Below are positions 26,101 to 33,989 of a stretch of DNA of 64,000 nt, one piece after another (position 1 is the first letter of the stretch; each line of letters begins with the position of its first letter). The position numbers and the translations under genes were made by a program. Location: positions 62,001-126,000 of the forward strand of contig NZ_JAHHIU010000039.1 in NCBI RefSeq assembly GCF_024539815.1. The letters are read 5' to 3'. The notes beneath the pieces were generated by a model that worked only from the letters and a program-made list of their open reading frames with translations, had not been told where the DNA came from and did no database searches. This DNA comes from Streptomyces hayashii. GTDB taxonomy: Bacteria; Actinomycetota; Actinomycetes; Streptomycetales; Streptomycetaceae.

Positions 26101-27548
26101 CCCGCCTGCAGGACAGTGTGCAGGAAGCCCAGCAGTTGGTCGGCCGCGGCATCCTGCAGCCTGCTGTCTCCTACGTCCTGGGCCGAACTGCGCATCCCCA
26201 GCACCAAGCGCACCGCCGGCTGCCCGTCCGCAGCACGCAGCCGGGCCAGCGGGGCGATCACGTCGGACAGGCAGGCGGTGGGCTCCTGCGCCTCATCCAG
26301 CCCGTCGACCACGATGGTCACCGGCCCTGTCCCGCCCGCACAGGCAGCGGCGACATGGTCCAGCAGCGCCTGCAAGGGAGGTTCGCCTCCTGCAATACTG
26401 GCAGCGAGGGCGGCCACCAGGTCCTCGAGCAGCGCCAGGGACGACTTCCCCCGCGCCAGCACGGCCGCGTCCACCGCGCCTGCCTCCGGGCGCAGCGGTG
26501 TTGGAATCGTCAGTACCATGTCGGCGAAGCGGGACTGGGTGACAAACAGCGGATCGCTCAGGGTGACCAGTCGGGCCAGCAGCGCCGACTTGCCCGAGCC
26601 AGCCGCCCCGGTCACCACCAGGACCCCCGTACCCGAGTGGACGAACTCCACCAGTGCTTGCATCAAGGTCTGGCGCCCGCTGAAGTACCAGCCCGGATCG
26701 GCATCGTCGGTGCGGCCCGAGGCGCGGGCAAGCCAGTACTGTTCAAGCGCGGATGCCGACAGCGACACCGACTGCCGCGGGGCCTGCACGACTTGCTCTT
26801 GCGGCTGGTAGCGGGGGTTGGGCAGGCACAGGCTCGGTTCGCTGCGCCGGGAATCGGGCCACACCCACAAAGCGCGCACCAGGTCCGGGTTCTCATCCCC
26901 GACCGTGTTGAGGAGTTTCTCCCACTCCTCGAACGACAGGTAGGGGGCCGTAAAGCCGGCCGACTCGTCCCTGGCTCTGTCCAGCGCCAGCTGGAGCAGC
27001 CGGGTGAACTCGCCCAGCCGCGGCTCTTGTTCGAAATCACCGCTGGTGATCACAGCAAGCGTCTTCAGCTTCCGCCGCTGGGCACACAGCTCCTCGAACA
27101 GTGAGGCGAGTTCGCTCCTGAGGCTGCCGGCGAAGCACGAGTCGACCAGCACCAGCACGTGATCCGCTTCGCTGTCCATGACCTGCGTGACCAGCTCACT
27201 CGTGGGAAACGCGGTCCCCAGCAACCGGTCCCGCTCTGTGTAGCCGAAGGTGAGGTAGTGACGCTGTGACCGGCCCCGAAGACCATGCCCGGTGATGTAG
27301 ACGACCAGCGTTTCGTCCCACTCGGCCTGAGCCAGCGCCTGATCAGACAGGAACGCGCGCAAATCCTCCGGCTGGGTCAGCTCTTTGGCCTGCGCGACCT
27401 CGAACCGCCGTTGCGTCCCCAGGGCCGGATCGGCTAGCCAGGCAATGATCGTCTCCACCTGAGCCCGGACCCTGGCGGTGAACTTCTCGTCATCTGTGAA
27501 GTAGTCATCGACCGCGACAACCACCAACCGCCGTGGACCTGGCGCCAT
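23133..27548 (-). CDS. Caspase-like protease fused to STAND ATPase and WD40-type propeller (copy B)
   Basis: A 1471-aa paralogue of the next gene, collinear over its whole length. ATG 27548 is chosen since the domain begins at once (RRLVVVAVDDYF); the frame stays open upstream to 27638. Caspase residues are His88 (YITGHG) and Cys138 (VLVDSCFAG). Walker A is GAAGSGKS (314-321) and Walker B is VTIVVDGLDEA. The C-terminal propeller has blades such as GIGIWDVATGQQLT and GMRLWDPLTGRLVH. The ATPase and caspase parts are better conserved between copies than the propellers, which suggests the two sense different ligands. It is divergent from the alpha/beta hydrolase gene, with 164 bp between starts. 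As the first gene of the pair it probably drives both. Confidence 0.88.
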   Translation of the reverse strand: MAPGPRRLVVVAVDDYFTDDEKFTARVRAQVETIIAWLADPALGTQRRFEVAQAKELTQPEDLRAFLSDQALAQAEWDETLVVYITGHGLRGRSQRHYLTFGYTERDRLLGTAFPTSELVTQVMDSEADHVLVLVDSCFAGSLRSELASLFEELCAQRRKLKTLAVITSGDFEQEPRLGEFTRLLQLALDRARDESAGFTAPYLSFEEWEKLLNTVGDENPDLVRALWVWPDSRRSEPSLCLPNPRYQPQEQVVQAPRQSVSLSASALEQYWLARASGRTDDADPGWYFSGRQTLMQALVEFVHSGTGVLVVTGAAGSGKSALLARLVTLSDPLFVTQSRFADMVLTIPTPLRPEAGAVDAAVLARGKSSLALLEDLVAALAASIAGGEPPLQALLDHVAAACAGGTGPVTIVVDGLDEAQEPTACLSDVIAPLARLRAADGQPAVRLVLGMRSSAQDVGDSRLQDAAADQLLGFLHTVLQAGLGEGAVPLSLLRTDGVPTSEDITAYVQMVLEVQELSPYAGHASAAAEAAGVIAQAVTPSFLDARLAAAQLRSAADRQDVQDPRWRGRLLAGTTALLGSDLRQVAADQDIELRLLLAVLRATAFAQGSGLPWAEVWPAVAAAVLGPDAPPADEIDAVIRTVRHSRLIGYLAVGEEDGRVTYRPAHQRVAEVLQTEPGSLTVDPLAGIREPWAAEMEDARPAEQVHRAIAEACARLAQQGGRLAPHPYVRRHTVAHAEQGHALDDSIMPMELAVWESSGSLRGRLGLPLPVGDTRRRVLTSAGLIEPFLDDAVDAPSRFSSIAFHLAANDAADWDGSPVVPASPIPSARPVGAELDTRWGRWQARANVVASPVGRVHALCSLRTLDGRWLLAASTRAGIGIWDVATGQQLTRIDSGVAHALTVAKGTSGRPFLVAAGPRSTVVFDPLSGRQLAGLELFSVRLVTVARDGAARWTMVVASGRDELVVWQPSEGVVRPVRLPDDLRLPERLTWVRDPQGRGYHLCKRHRAGWVLFDPLTGEVLSLHLPFSTARSVAAVRGPSGGDLLAVLRGRGEPVTLVDPFQGDLFETDVRAGVEVGRLPVAGQRVVALAAGGGASLAGIVTDDAIEVWDVSRPKPRQVGAYPAQPRAMFAGVPGPGEAWKLAVSGDEGVLLHRAGRNMPASRRLPQVTEPPRALAAARMMTALASADGAQRLAVPTAHLVEILDAATGQCLDYYEHPSPVTFLEAVPGSDTEPAVVVGDRKGIHLWRPGRDVAKPIVSGSFELNPCCAVRLPDGRLVVVMAGDTGAVIVDANSGEVTGLPGGGQRVSALLALPSPAERCLVMGTVRSRLLVWDVASGELVEESTLPYRNTITALSLIPLPQGGVAIAIATPHEIAFWDPRGWNPINRIETPYTTVTTPLPQPAGAWLLAAGNGTGMRLWDPLTGRLVHSLLTAAPVTNIVHTSGRTQHVHIGGPAGLATLSWPPQTESP

Positions 27549-27712
27549 CAAATCCAACCCAATCCCCTCACAGCAAACGTTGTCCGAGCACTCTAACCAC
27601 CACCATCGGGTCAGCCTCTTGCCCGGCCATGCCCTCACATCCGACCGGATACGATCCGATCAGCCACAACAGCCCGGCAATTGCCAGGCCGCAGGTCAAG
27701 GGGGGACAGAAC

Positions 27713-28576
27713 GTGAGCGTGCACATCGTCGGGATTCACGGCATCTGGCAGGGCAATACCAACGCCCGGAAGCTCTCGGCCGACTGGGCCAGTGCTCTGA
27801 CCAAGGGCCTGCGCGCCCACCATGGGCCCGCCTGCCCTGTCCCGCCGCTGAACGTGGCCTACTACGGCAACCTCTTCCGCACGCCCAGCCAGCGCTTGGG
27901 CGCCGAGGACAGCAGCCCCTTGGTCGACGACGCCGAGCCCTTTACAGATGACGAGGAAGCATTCGTCGTCGAGACTCTCGCCCTGTACACCCCACCAGGC
28001 CTCGACCCCGAACAACTCGAGACCGAAACCCTCGGCCTGGGCATCCCCTATACGCCCCGTCCAATCGCCCAAGCCCTGGCCGCCGCCGACCGTAAAATCG
28101 GTCGCGACATGGGTCGCCTCCTACTGCGTTTCATCCGCCAGGTTTACCGCTACCTGCACCACGACATCGGCGAACGCATCCGAGACGAAGTCCGAACCGA
28201 ACTGCACCGCCCCGAGCCCCGCCTGGTCATCGCGCACTCCCTGGGCAGCATCATCGCTTTCGACATGCTCACCCGCGCCGACGTCGGTCCCGGCCCTGAC
28301 GGCCTGACCACCCTGGTCACCTGCGGGTCGCCCCTCGCCTGGCCCACCGTCCGCCACTCGCTGGGCCAGAACGGTTCCCTGCACCTGCCCGAAGGAATCG
28401 ACTGGATGAACCTCCACGCCGCCGGTGACATCGTCGCCCAAAGCGGACTGTCGGCCGTCGCCCCGGGCATCCGCGACGAACTCGTCCGCAACGGCATCGG
28501 CGAACCACACGCCGCCAGCCGCTACCTCGCCCAACAGCCGCTCGCCGACCTCATCATGAAAACCAGCACCCCCTGA
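27713..28576 (+). CDS. Alpha/beta-hydrolase (lipase-like), possible partner of caspase-STAND genes
   Basis: A 287-aa protein. GTG 27713 has AAGGGGGG 7 nt upstream. It opens VHIVGIHGIWQGN, giving an oxyanion-side HG motif, and has the nucleophile elbow VIAHSLGSIIAFDML (Ser within A-H-S-L-G), a later Asp (EGIDWMNLHAAGDIV) and His candidates near 265. This fits an esterase or lipase of the alpha/beta-hydrolase fold. It diverges from the tandem caspase-STAND genes across a 164-bp gap. Hydrolases of this type are often the toxic effector in protease-based defence islands, so it may be cut or released by the caspases; this is inference from position only. Confidence 0.75.
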   Translation: MSVHIVGIHGIWQGNTNARKLSADWASALTKGLRAHHGPACPVPPLNVAYYGNLFRTPSQRLGAEDSSPLVDDAEPFTDDEEAFVVETLALYTPPGLDPEQLETETLGLGIPYTPRPIAQALAAADRKIGRDMGRLLLRFIRQVYRYLHHDIGERIRDEVRTELHRPEPRLVIAHSLGSIIAFDMLTRADVGPGPDGLTTLVTCGSPLAWPTVRHSLGQNGSLHLPEGIDWMNLHAAGDIVAQSGLSAVAPGIRDELVRNGIGEPHAASRYLAQQPLADLIMKTSTP

Positions 28577-28860
28577 CCCCCGGCACCGCCTCCAGCAGCT
28601 CCCAGCCACAGGAGAGCGCGAGACCCGGGCGCAGCCGCAACAACCGGCTCGTTCACTCCGAAGCCGCGATCCCAGAGAGAACCTGCCTAGAGCCTTCAAA
28701 GCCACCCGTCGGGTACCCCATCTCGGTATCAGGAAAGGACGTTGTGCGCCAGGATTCCGCTGCGTGCACTGTCTGCCATCTCCTATCGTGATCCAAGAAG
28801 AGTCGCGACATGCTCTTCCCTCGGTCGCAGGGCAACGGCAGAAGGGCAGTACAGCAGACC

Positions 28861-29484
28861 ATGGCACATGTGAAGCCCCCGACCGGCGGGACGCTCCCTC
28901 CGCCTCCCGCGCAGCCAGGGGAGGGGTTTGGGCACTACGGCGCCGCCGGCATATCCGGCGGGGCCGCGCTGGCACGTCAGCTCGACGAGCGGGCGGCCAA
29001 CAACGGCCTGCCCCCGGTCACCCATCCGCAGGGCCTGGCCATCCGGCTGCGCTACCTGGCCCGGGACGAGCAGGGACTTGCCTGGTTACGGCTGGCCCAG
29101 GTCACCGTGAGCGAGCGGACCATGGCCCGGTGGAGAACGGCACGGCAACGCCCCCTGCCGGCCAACCTGAAAAAAATCGACCAGGCCTTCTGGGCCTGCC
29201 GCCGCCACAACCTCGTCGGCTACTACAAGCAGCGCCTGTGGAACGACGGCCGCGGCACCCGGATCGAGATCTATCCGGTCGACCAGCAGCACGTCGCCCC
29301 CAACCGGCGCCGCGAGCTGAACATTCGCACGATCAATGTCCGCACCGACTGGCGACGGGTCGTGGACGCCTGGAACTCCGGTGACCAGCAAGCCCTGGAC
29401 GCCGCCTGGAACTCCATCGCGGACAGCCTCGGCTCCGACCACGGCGCCTACCGCCACGTCACCCACATCGGCTTCGGTATCTGA
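28861..29484 (+). CDS. Tpg-like DNA-binding protein
   Basis: A 207-aa protein from ATG 28861; ATG 28810 is an alternative, with AAGAAGAG upstream. Residues about 60-115 resemble the helix-turn-helix of Streptomyces terminal protein Tpg: RLRYLARDEQG, VSERTMARWRTARQRPLPAN and a basic-aromatic helix ending WACRR. The C-terminus (IRTINVRTDW, then DAWNSGDQQALDAAWNSIAD) parallels the Tpg tail, with its short strand plus a helix rich in Asp and Ala. It lacks a tap partner next to it. I call it Tpg-like rather than Tpg because similarity is by pattern and the C-terminal ending (HVTHIGFGI) differs. A role as a plasmid regulator cannot be excluded. Confidence 0.55.
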   Translation: MAHVKPPTGGTLPPPPAQPGEGFGHYGAAGISGGAALARQLDERAANNGLPPVTHPQGLAIRLRYLARDEQGLAWLRLAQVTVSERTMARWRTARQRPLPANLKKIDQAFWACRRHNLVGYYKQRLWNDGRGTRIEIYPVDQQHVAPNRRRELNIRTINVRTDWRRVVDAWNSGDQQALDAAWNSIADSLGSDHGAYRHVTHIGFGI

Positions 29485-29525
29485 CCGAGCCGCAGCCCGC
29501 CCCGCCACACGCGGCCGCGCCCTAC

Positions 29526-30626
29526 TCACACGCGGCTGCTCACGCTCCACAGATGAGCCGGCGCCTCCTCCATCTCACCCAACCGCCAGGGCAGGCAGGT
29601 GATGGCCTCAAGCGCGGCGGCGGGGAGTATCTGCGGATGGGGACCCGATGCGCCCAGGCGGCGATGACGGCCCCGGGCGGGCCCTGGCCCGGGCTGGGCC
29701 GCCTGCCCGGAATGCCGGGCCGCCCACTGCAGCACCGGCTCCATGGGAACGCTGCCCCACAGCCCCCACGAGGAGAACAGGCTCTGCACGCCTCGCAGCC
29801 AGTCAACGTCCTGGGCGCGGGACCAGCTGCCCCGCAGCCGTCGGCGCTCCCGCGCCGCCAGAGCGTCGGCAAGGCGGACGACCTCCGGGTAGGCCACCAA
29901 CGCAGCCACCCGACGGTCGCTGCCCCTCTCGAGACCGAGCTGCTCGTGGCGCTCCGCCCACGCCTGCGGGACCTGGGCGTCCTGATTCCACCAGAAGACA
30001 GCGATGTGGAACGCGTCCGCGAACGCGATGCGGCCACCAGCCCCCAGCCGCCGCTCGAGCCGCACACGCTCCCGGTGAGCTTCGAGGACCTCCGGGACAA
30101 AAGTGAGCGGGATGCAGGTCACCCCGTCCTCCTGCAGGTTGTCCGTCCAGCGCCGGTGCCGGGCGCACACCCTCCAGCTCGCCGCCGACACCGCATACGC
30201 ATCCCGGCGCGCCCCCTTGGCCAGCGCACACAGATCACACACGCGCACCAGGCAGTCATCGGCGGGCTCCCAGAGGTTGGGGGCGTCCCAGCGGGGCGGC
30301 GCACTGGCGGGATCGGGCAGCGGATGCACGCGCAGTGTGGGCAGCACGTGCTCCAGAACGTCGGCGTGGCACCCCGACAGGACGGCCAGCCTGTGGTGCG
30401 AGGCCACGTTCAGATGTACCTCGCTGAACTGCGGCTCAGGCACGGGCGAATCACCGGCACCGAGCATCGACAGCAGCTCCCGGGGGTCGAGCCCGTTGGT
30501 CTCCGCCAGCCGGTGCACGAAGGAGTTCGTGGACTCCTCGGCGATGAACCGCAGCTGCCGCGGCAACTGCTGTAACCCGCTCGCGCCGTCCCCGTCATTT
30601 AAAGACCCCCATGAACGCGCAGCCAC
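29526..30626 (-). CDS. tniQ: TniQ-family protein (copy 1)
   Basis: A 366-aa protein. GTG 30626 follows GAGAGG at about 9 nt; the frame is open to 30680. The N-terminal LPRQLRFIAEESTNSFVHRL, then AETNGL, is the TniQ signature. It is followed by a zinc-knuckle region (VRVCDLCALAKG ... WRVCARHRRWTDN) and a long helical part ending CLPWRLGEMEE. TniQ proteins are DNA-binding target-selection subunits of Tn7/Tn5053-like transposons. Another TniQ in this window (41044-42102) shares the CLPWRLG ending. Here the gene is separated from the tns operon by a helicase gene on the other strand. Confidence 0.82.
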   Translation of the reverse strand: MAARSWGSLNDGDGASGLQQLPRQLRFIAEESTNSFVHRLAETNGLDPRELLSMLGAGDSPVPEPQFSEVHLNVASHHRLAVLSGCHADVLEHVLPTLRVHPLPDPASAPPRWDAPNLWEPADDCLVRVCDLCALAKGARRDAYAVSAASWRVCARHRRWTDNLQEDGVTCIPLTFVPEVLEAHRERVRLERRLGAGGRIAFADAFHIAVFWWNQDAQVPQAWAERHEQLGLERGSDRRVAALVAYPEVVRLADALAARERRRLRGSWSRAQDVDWLRGVQSLFSSWGLWGSVPMEPVLQWAARHSGQAAQPGPGPARGRHRRLGASGPHPQILPAAALEAITCLPWRLGEMEEAPAHLWSVSSRV

Positions 30627-30776
30627 CGTGTTGTCCCTCTCTCCCCGGTCCGACCCGATCCCCAGCGGGCAGTCGGCCAACTCTCCTCATCCTGACTTGA
30701 AATGATGAGCACCGTACGGCGATCCACTACGGTTCCCGTGTTCCGGAACCGTCCCCGCAAGGAGAAGCACCCGGCC

Positions 30777-33056
30777 ATGCCCCTCGCGCTGCGTCCGCAT
30801 CAGCAAGAAGCCCTGGAGGCCATCACCGGCGCCTTCGCGAGGGGGGAACGCCGCGTGACCGCTGTCTCCGCATGCGGCACGGGCAAAACACTCACCGCCG
30901 TGGCGACCGCCCGCCATATCGCCCCGAACGGACGAGTCCTGGTGGTCGTGCCCACCCTGGAATTGCTGACCCAGACCATCCGCCGCTGGCGCGAAGGCGA
31001 ACGCGCCGGCCTCATGGTGGGCCTGTCCTCGATGGGCCAGACCCGCAGCGGCCTGCCCCGGCGCACCGCCCGCATGGTCAAACGGTCGGCAGATCTGGCC
31101 GGCATCGTCGCCGAGCAGGACGGCCCCACGACGGTCTTCCTGACCTACGCGTCCCTGCAGGGACTACAGGACGCCCACGACATCGGCCAGCTGCCGGCCT
31201 GGGACCTCATCGTCGTGGACGAGGCCCACCGTACGTGCATGAGCACCCACGAGGGCTGGGGAGCCATCCACGACGACCGTGCCATTCCCGCCCGGCTGCG
31301 TCTCTACATGACCGCTACGCCGCGCGTCTTCACCGCTGGACTGTGGGGCGGCGCCCCCACCGCCACCATGGACCGCCGCGACATCTTCGGACCCATTGTC
31401 TATCGCCTCGGCATGGCCGAGGCGATCGAACGCGGACTCCTCGCCGACTACCAGGTCGTGATGCCCGTGGTCGGCGACAAACACCTGCACTCCATCCTCA
31501 CCCGCAAACCTCACCTCGATCCGCACAACGGCGGCCTGCGGGCGGCCGCACTCCAGGTGGCCGTCCTGCGCGCCATCACCGACCACGACCTGCGGCGCGT
31601 TCTGGTCTTCCACAACCGCATCGCGGCAGCCGAAGCGTTCTCCGAAGACCTGCCCGGCACCGCCGTCCAGCTGAAACGGCCGGACCTGCAGGCCTTTTGC
31701 GTCGATGGCACGCAGCACGTCGACGAGCGCCGCAGGCGGCTGTCCGCCTTCCAAAACGGCGACGGATGCACGGTCCTTAGCAACGTCCGAGTCCTGGCCG
31801 AAGGCATCGACATTCCCGCCATCGACTCCGTGGTCTTCGCCGGGCCCCGCAACAGCGTCGTCGACGCCATCCAGGCCATCGGCCGCGCGCTGCGCCTGGT
31901 ACCCGGCCGCGGCAAGAAGGCCACCCTCGTGCTGCCCGTCTACCTGCCCGACGGACGGGCCACCGAACAGGCCCTGCACGACTCGCAGTTCGAAGGCATC
32001 TACACCATCCTCCAGGCCCTGCGGGCCCATGACGACAACTTCCTCGACCACATCGCCGTGCCCCGCCGCAGCAGCCGCCTGAGCGGCAGCAGCCCGCGCC
32101 GAACCGCCCACTACAGCCGCGCCGAACGCGCCCTGCAGGTCGCCCTTGCCCTTGGCCTCGAGATCACACTGCCCGCCACCGGCTCCTGGCGCGACGGCCT
32201 GGCCTCGGCCACCCGCTACCACCACGACCACCATCACCTCGATGTCCCCCACGCCTTCCACGACACCACCGGCTTCGCCCTGGGGGAGTGGATCAGCAAC
32301 CAGCGCCTGCGGCACCTGGCCGGCCGCCTGCCCAGCGAACACGCCGACGCCCTCGATGCCCTCGGCATGCTGTGGAGCACCCCCGCACACACCTTCACCC
32401 GCATCCTCGACCACGCCCGCGCCTACGCAGCCGCCCACGGGCACCTGGCTGCACCCACCGACGCCACACAAGGCGGCCACCCCATTGGTGCCTGGCTCGC
32501 CGAGTGCCGCAGGAAGGACAGCTCCGACACCCTCCCCAAGGTTCACGCCGCACAGCTCGCCGTCCTCGATCGCTGGTGGAACCCAGGCTGGCCGCTGACC
32601 TGGCGGCGTGCCTACGCTCACGCCAAAGCGCACATCGACGCGGGAGGCAGTCCGGATGTCCCCGGCTCCCTCACTACCGCGGACGGATTCAAGCTGGGGC
32701 AGTGGCTCAGTCGCCAGCGCAACAACTTCCACGCGCTCCGCGCAGAACAAGCCCAACTCCTGATCGACATCGGCATCACCCCGCATGTCGACAGCATCCA
32801 CCCCGAAGCGTTCCGCACCGAACGAGGCCGCGACTTCCGCCGCGGCTTGGTCGCCGCTTCCTGCTACCTCGCCCGCGAAGGCCACCTCGACGTCCCCCGC
32901 CAGCACACCGAAACCGACTGGATAGGCCCCTTCCGACTCGGCTCCTGGATCGACCACATCCGCCGCACCTCCAACGAACTCACCGACGAAGAACGCGCCG
33001 CACTCGACATCCTGCGCATGGCCTGGGACCCACCGGAGGCCGCAGCAGAGCGGTGA
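30777..33056 (+). CDS. DEAD/DEAH helicase with repeated helicase-associated domains
   Basis: A 759-aa protein from ATG 30777, with AAGGAG 12 nt upstream. The helicase core has SACGTGKT (Walker A), LIVVDEAHR, YMTATPR, VRVLAEGIDIP and QAIGRALR. The C-terminal 300 residues hold about four helicase-associated (HA) repeats with the pattern W..(G/A)...A..Y...HGHLD-P......G..LG.W(L/I)..QR, for example HHLDVPHAFHDTTGFALGEW and GHLDVPRQHTETDWIGPFRL. HA repeats are thought to bind nucleic acid. Helicases of this architecture are frequent on actinobacterial linear plasmids and chromosome ends, including the TtrA-type terminal helicases, although I cannot assign it to TtrA. It is divergent from the TniQ gene and convergent with the tns operon. 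Confidence 0.85.
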   Translation: MPLALRPHQQEALEAITGAFARGERRVTAVSACGTGKTLTAVATARHIAPNGRVLVVVPTLELLTQTIRRWREGERAGLMVGLSSMGQTRSGLPRRTARMVKRSADLAGIVAEQDGPTTVFLTYASLQGLQDAHDIGQLPAWDLIVVDEAHRTCMSTHEGWGAIHDDRAIPARLRLYMTATPRVFTAGLWGGAPTATMDRRDIFGPIVYRLGMAEAIERGLLADYQVVMPVVGDKHLHSILTRKPHLDPHNGGLRAAALQVAVLRAITDHDLRRVLVFHNRIAAAEAFSEDLPGTAVQLKRPDLQAFCVDGTQHVDERRRRLSAFQNGDGCTVLSNVRVLAEGIDIPAIDSVVFAGPRNSVVDAIQAIGRALRLVPGRGKKATLVLPVYLPDGRATEQALHDSQFEGIYTILQALRAHDDNFLDHIAVPRRSSRLSGSSPRRTAHYSRAERALQVALALGLEITLPATGSWRDGLASATRYHHDHHHLDVPHAFHDTTGFALGEWISNQRLRHLAGRLPSEHADALDALGMLWSTPAHTFTRILDHARAYAAAHGHLAAPTDATQGGHPIGAWLAECRRKDSSDTLPKVHAAQLAVLDRWWNPGWPLTWRRAYAHAKAHIDAGGSPDVPGSLTTADGFKLGQWLSRQRNNFHALRAEQAQLLIDIGITPHVDSIHPEAFRTERGRDFRRGLVAASCYLAREGHLDVPRQHTETDWIGPFRLGSWIDHIRRTSNELTDEERAALDILRMAWDPPEAAAER

Positions 33057-33175
33057 CGGTGCCGTGCAGGAGACCGCTCGCGCACGCGGAACGGACACTG
33101 CGTTTTTGTGCCCCGGCACCACTCACCTGGCCGTCCGTCTGGTGCCACGTGACCTGATCGACGACTTCGGCGCTT

Positions 33176-33907
33176 TCAGGGAGGCCCTGCAGGCGCTGGC
33201 GTACCGGCCCATCTAGGCGGCGCAAGAGCCGTGATCGGCGGCGGCGTTGGGGTATGCAGCGCCGCATGCAGCCCGCGACGGATACCCGCCCGGTAGACCT
33301 CTCCCGTCGTGACGACGCCGGCGGCCAGGCGCCGGTACTCCGCTGCAGCGGCCTGATCCTCAGGCCGGGTGGCGTCCGGCCGCAGGACGCCGGGCGCATG
33401 GTCGTCGCGCCACTGCCAGAGCTGGTGGATGGACTCCTTGGACGTGGACCAGCATCCGGCACTCACCTGGTCCACGAGCGCGCCTGGCAGCCGCAGGGGA
33501 AGGGTTTCCGGGTAACTGCCGGTGCGGGTGCTGCCGGGGAAGCGCCCCAAAGGTATCTCTACGAGGTCGACGTCGGGCCAGGGATGGTCCCAGCCTCGTG
33601 CCTGTACCTCCTGGCGCAGGCCGAAGGCGACCAAGGTATCCCGGGTGTCCAGGAGTTCGCCCTGTCTGCGCAGCCCGTGCAGTTCCTGGTGCTGCTCGTC
33701 CAGCAGATGGTCCCGCTGCGCCGGTTTGAGGTTCTTCAGGCTTGCCTTGTGGTGTGCCTGTAGCCGCTGTGCCCAGGCCTGGTGCTGCTCCAGGACACTT
33801 TTCAGGGCGAGACGGGTGCCCAGCGGGGCTCTGACGCTCACCCTCGCCGTACCCTCGTCCTCCTCCTCTTCGAAGTTCTCGTTCTCCTCGAGGAAGTTGT
33901 GCTCCAC
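33176..33907 (-). CDS. Hypothetical fourth gene of the Tn7-like operon
   Basis: A 243-aa protein, GTG 33907 after AAGGGAAG. It is not recognised. A very acidic N-terminus (ENENFEEEEDEG) leads into a basic, helical and probably coiled segment (LEQHQAWAQRLQAHHKASLK) and a C-terminal half with VDLVEIPLGRFPGS and a long helix (LRRLAAGVVTTGEVYRAGIR). It lies 82 bp downstream of the TnsC-like ATPase on the same strand. By position it could stand in for a target-selection or regulatory subunit. The Pro/Ala-rich C-terminus overlaps a possible remnant on the opposite strand, so the true end could be earlier in evolution. Confidence 0.7.
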   Translation of the reverse strand: MEHNFLEENENFEEEEDEGTARVSVRAPLGTRLALKSVLEQHQAWAQRLQAHHKASLKNLKPAQRDHLLDEQHQELHGLRRQGELLDTRDTLVAFGLRQEVQARGWDHPWPDVDLVEIPLGRFPGSTRTGSYPETLPLRLPGALVDQVSAGCWSTSKESIHQLWQWRDDHAPGVLRPDATRPEDQAAAAEYRRLAAGVVTTGEVYRAGIRRGLHAALHTPTPPPITALAPPRWAGTPAPAGPP

Positions 33908-33989
33908 GGCTGTTCTTCCCTTGCTTGGTGAACTGTGACCAGAGTCCGTGCCTGGGCTGTTGTGTCTGCCCGGGCGGTTGCAAGCGGTG

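Noticed and set aside
30777..33056. Calling the helicase TtrA
   Set aside because: The HA-repeat helicase architecture is shared by many actinobacterial plasmid helicases; identity to TtrA cannot be shown without alignment.
33100..33216. Plus-strand tail AFLCPGTTHLAVRLVPRDLI ... LAYRPI, like the end of a lost gene
   Set aside because: It has no start and overlaps the minus-strand gene at 33176; too short to assign. It could mark an old boundary of the Tn7-like region.
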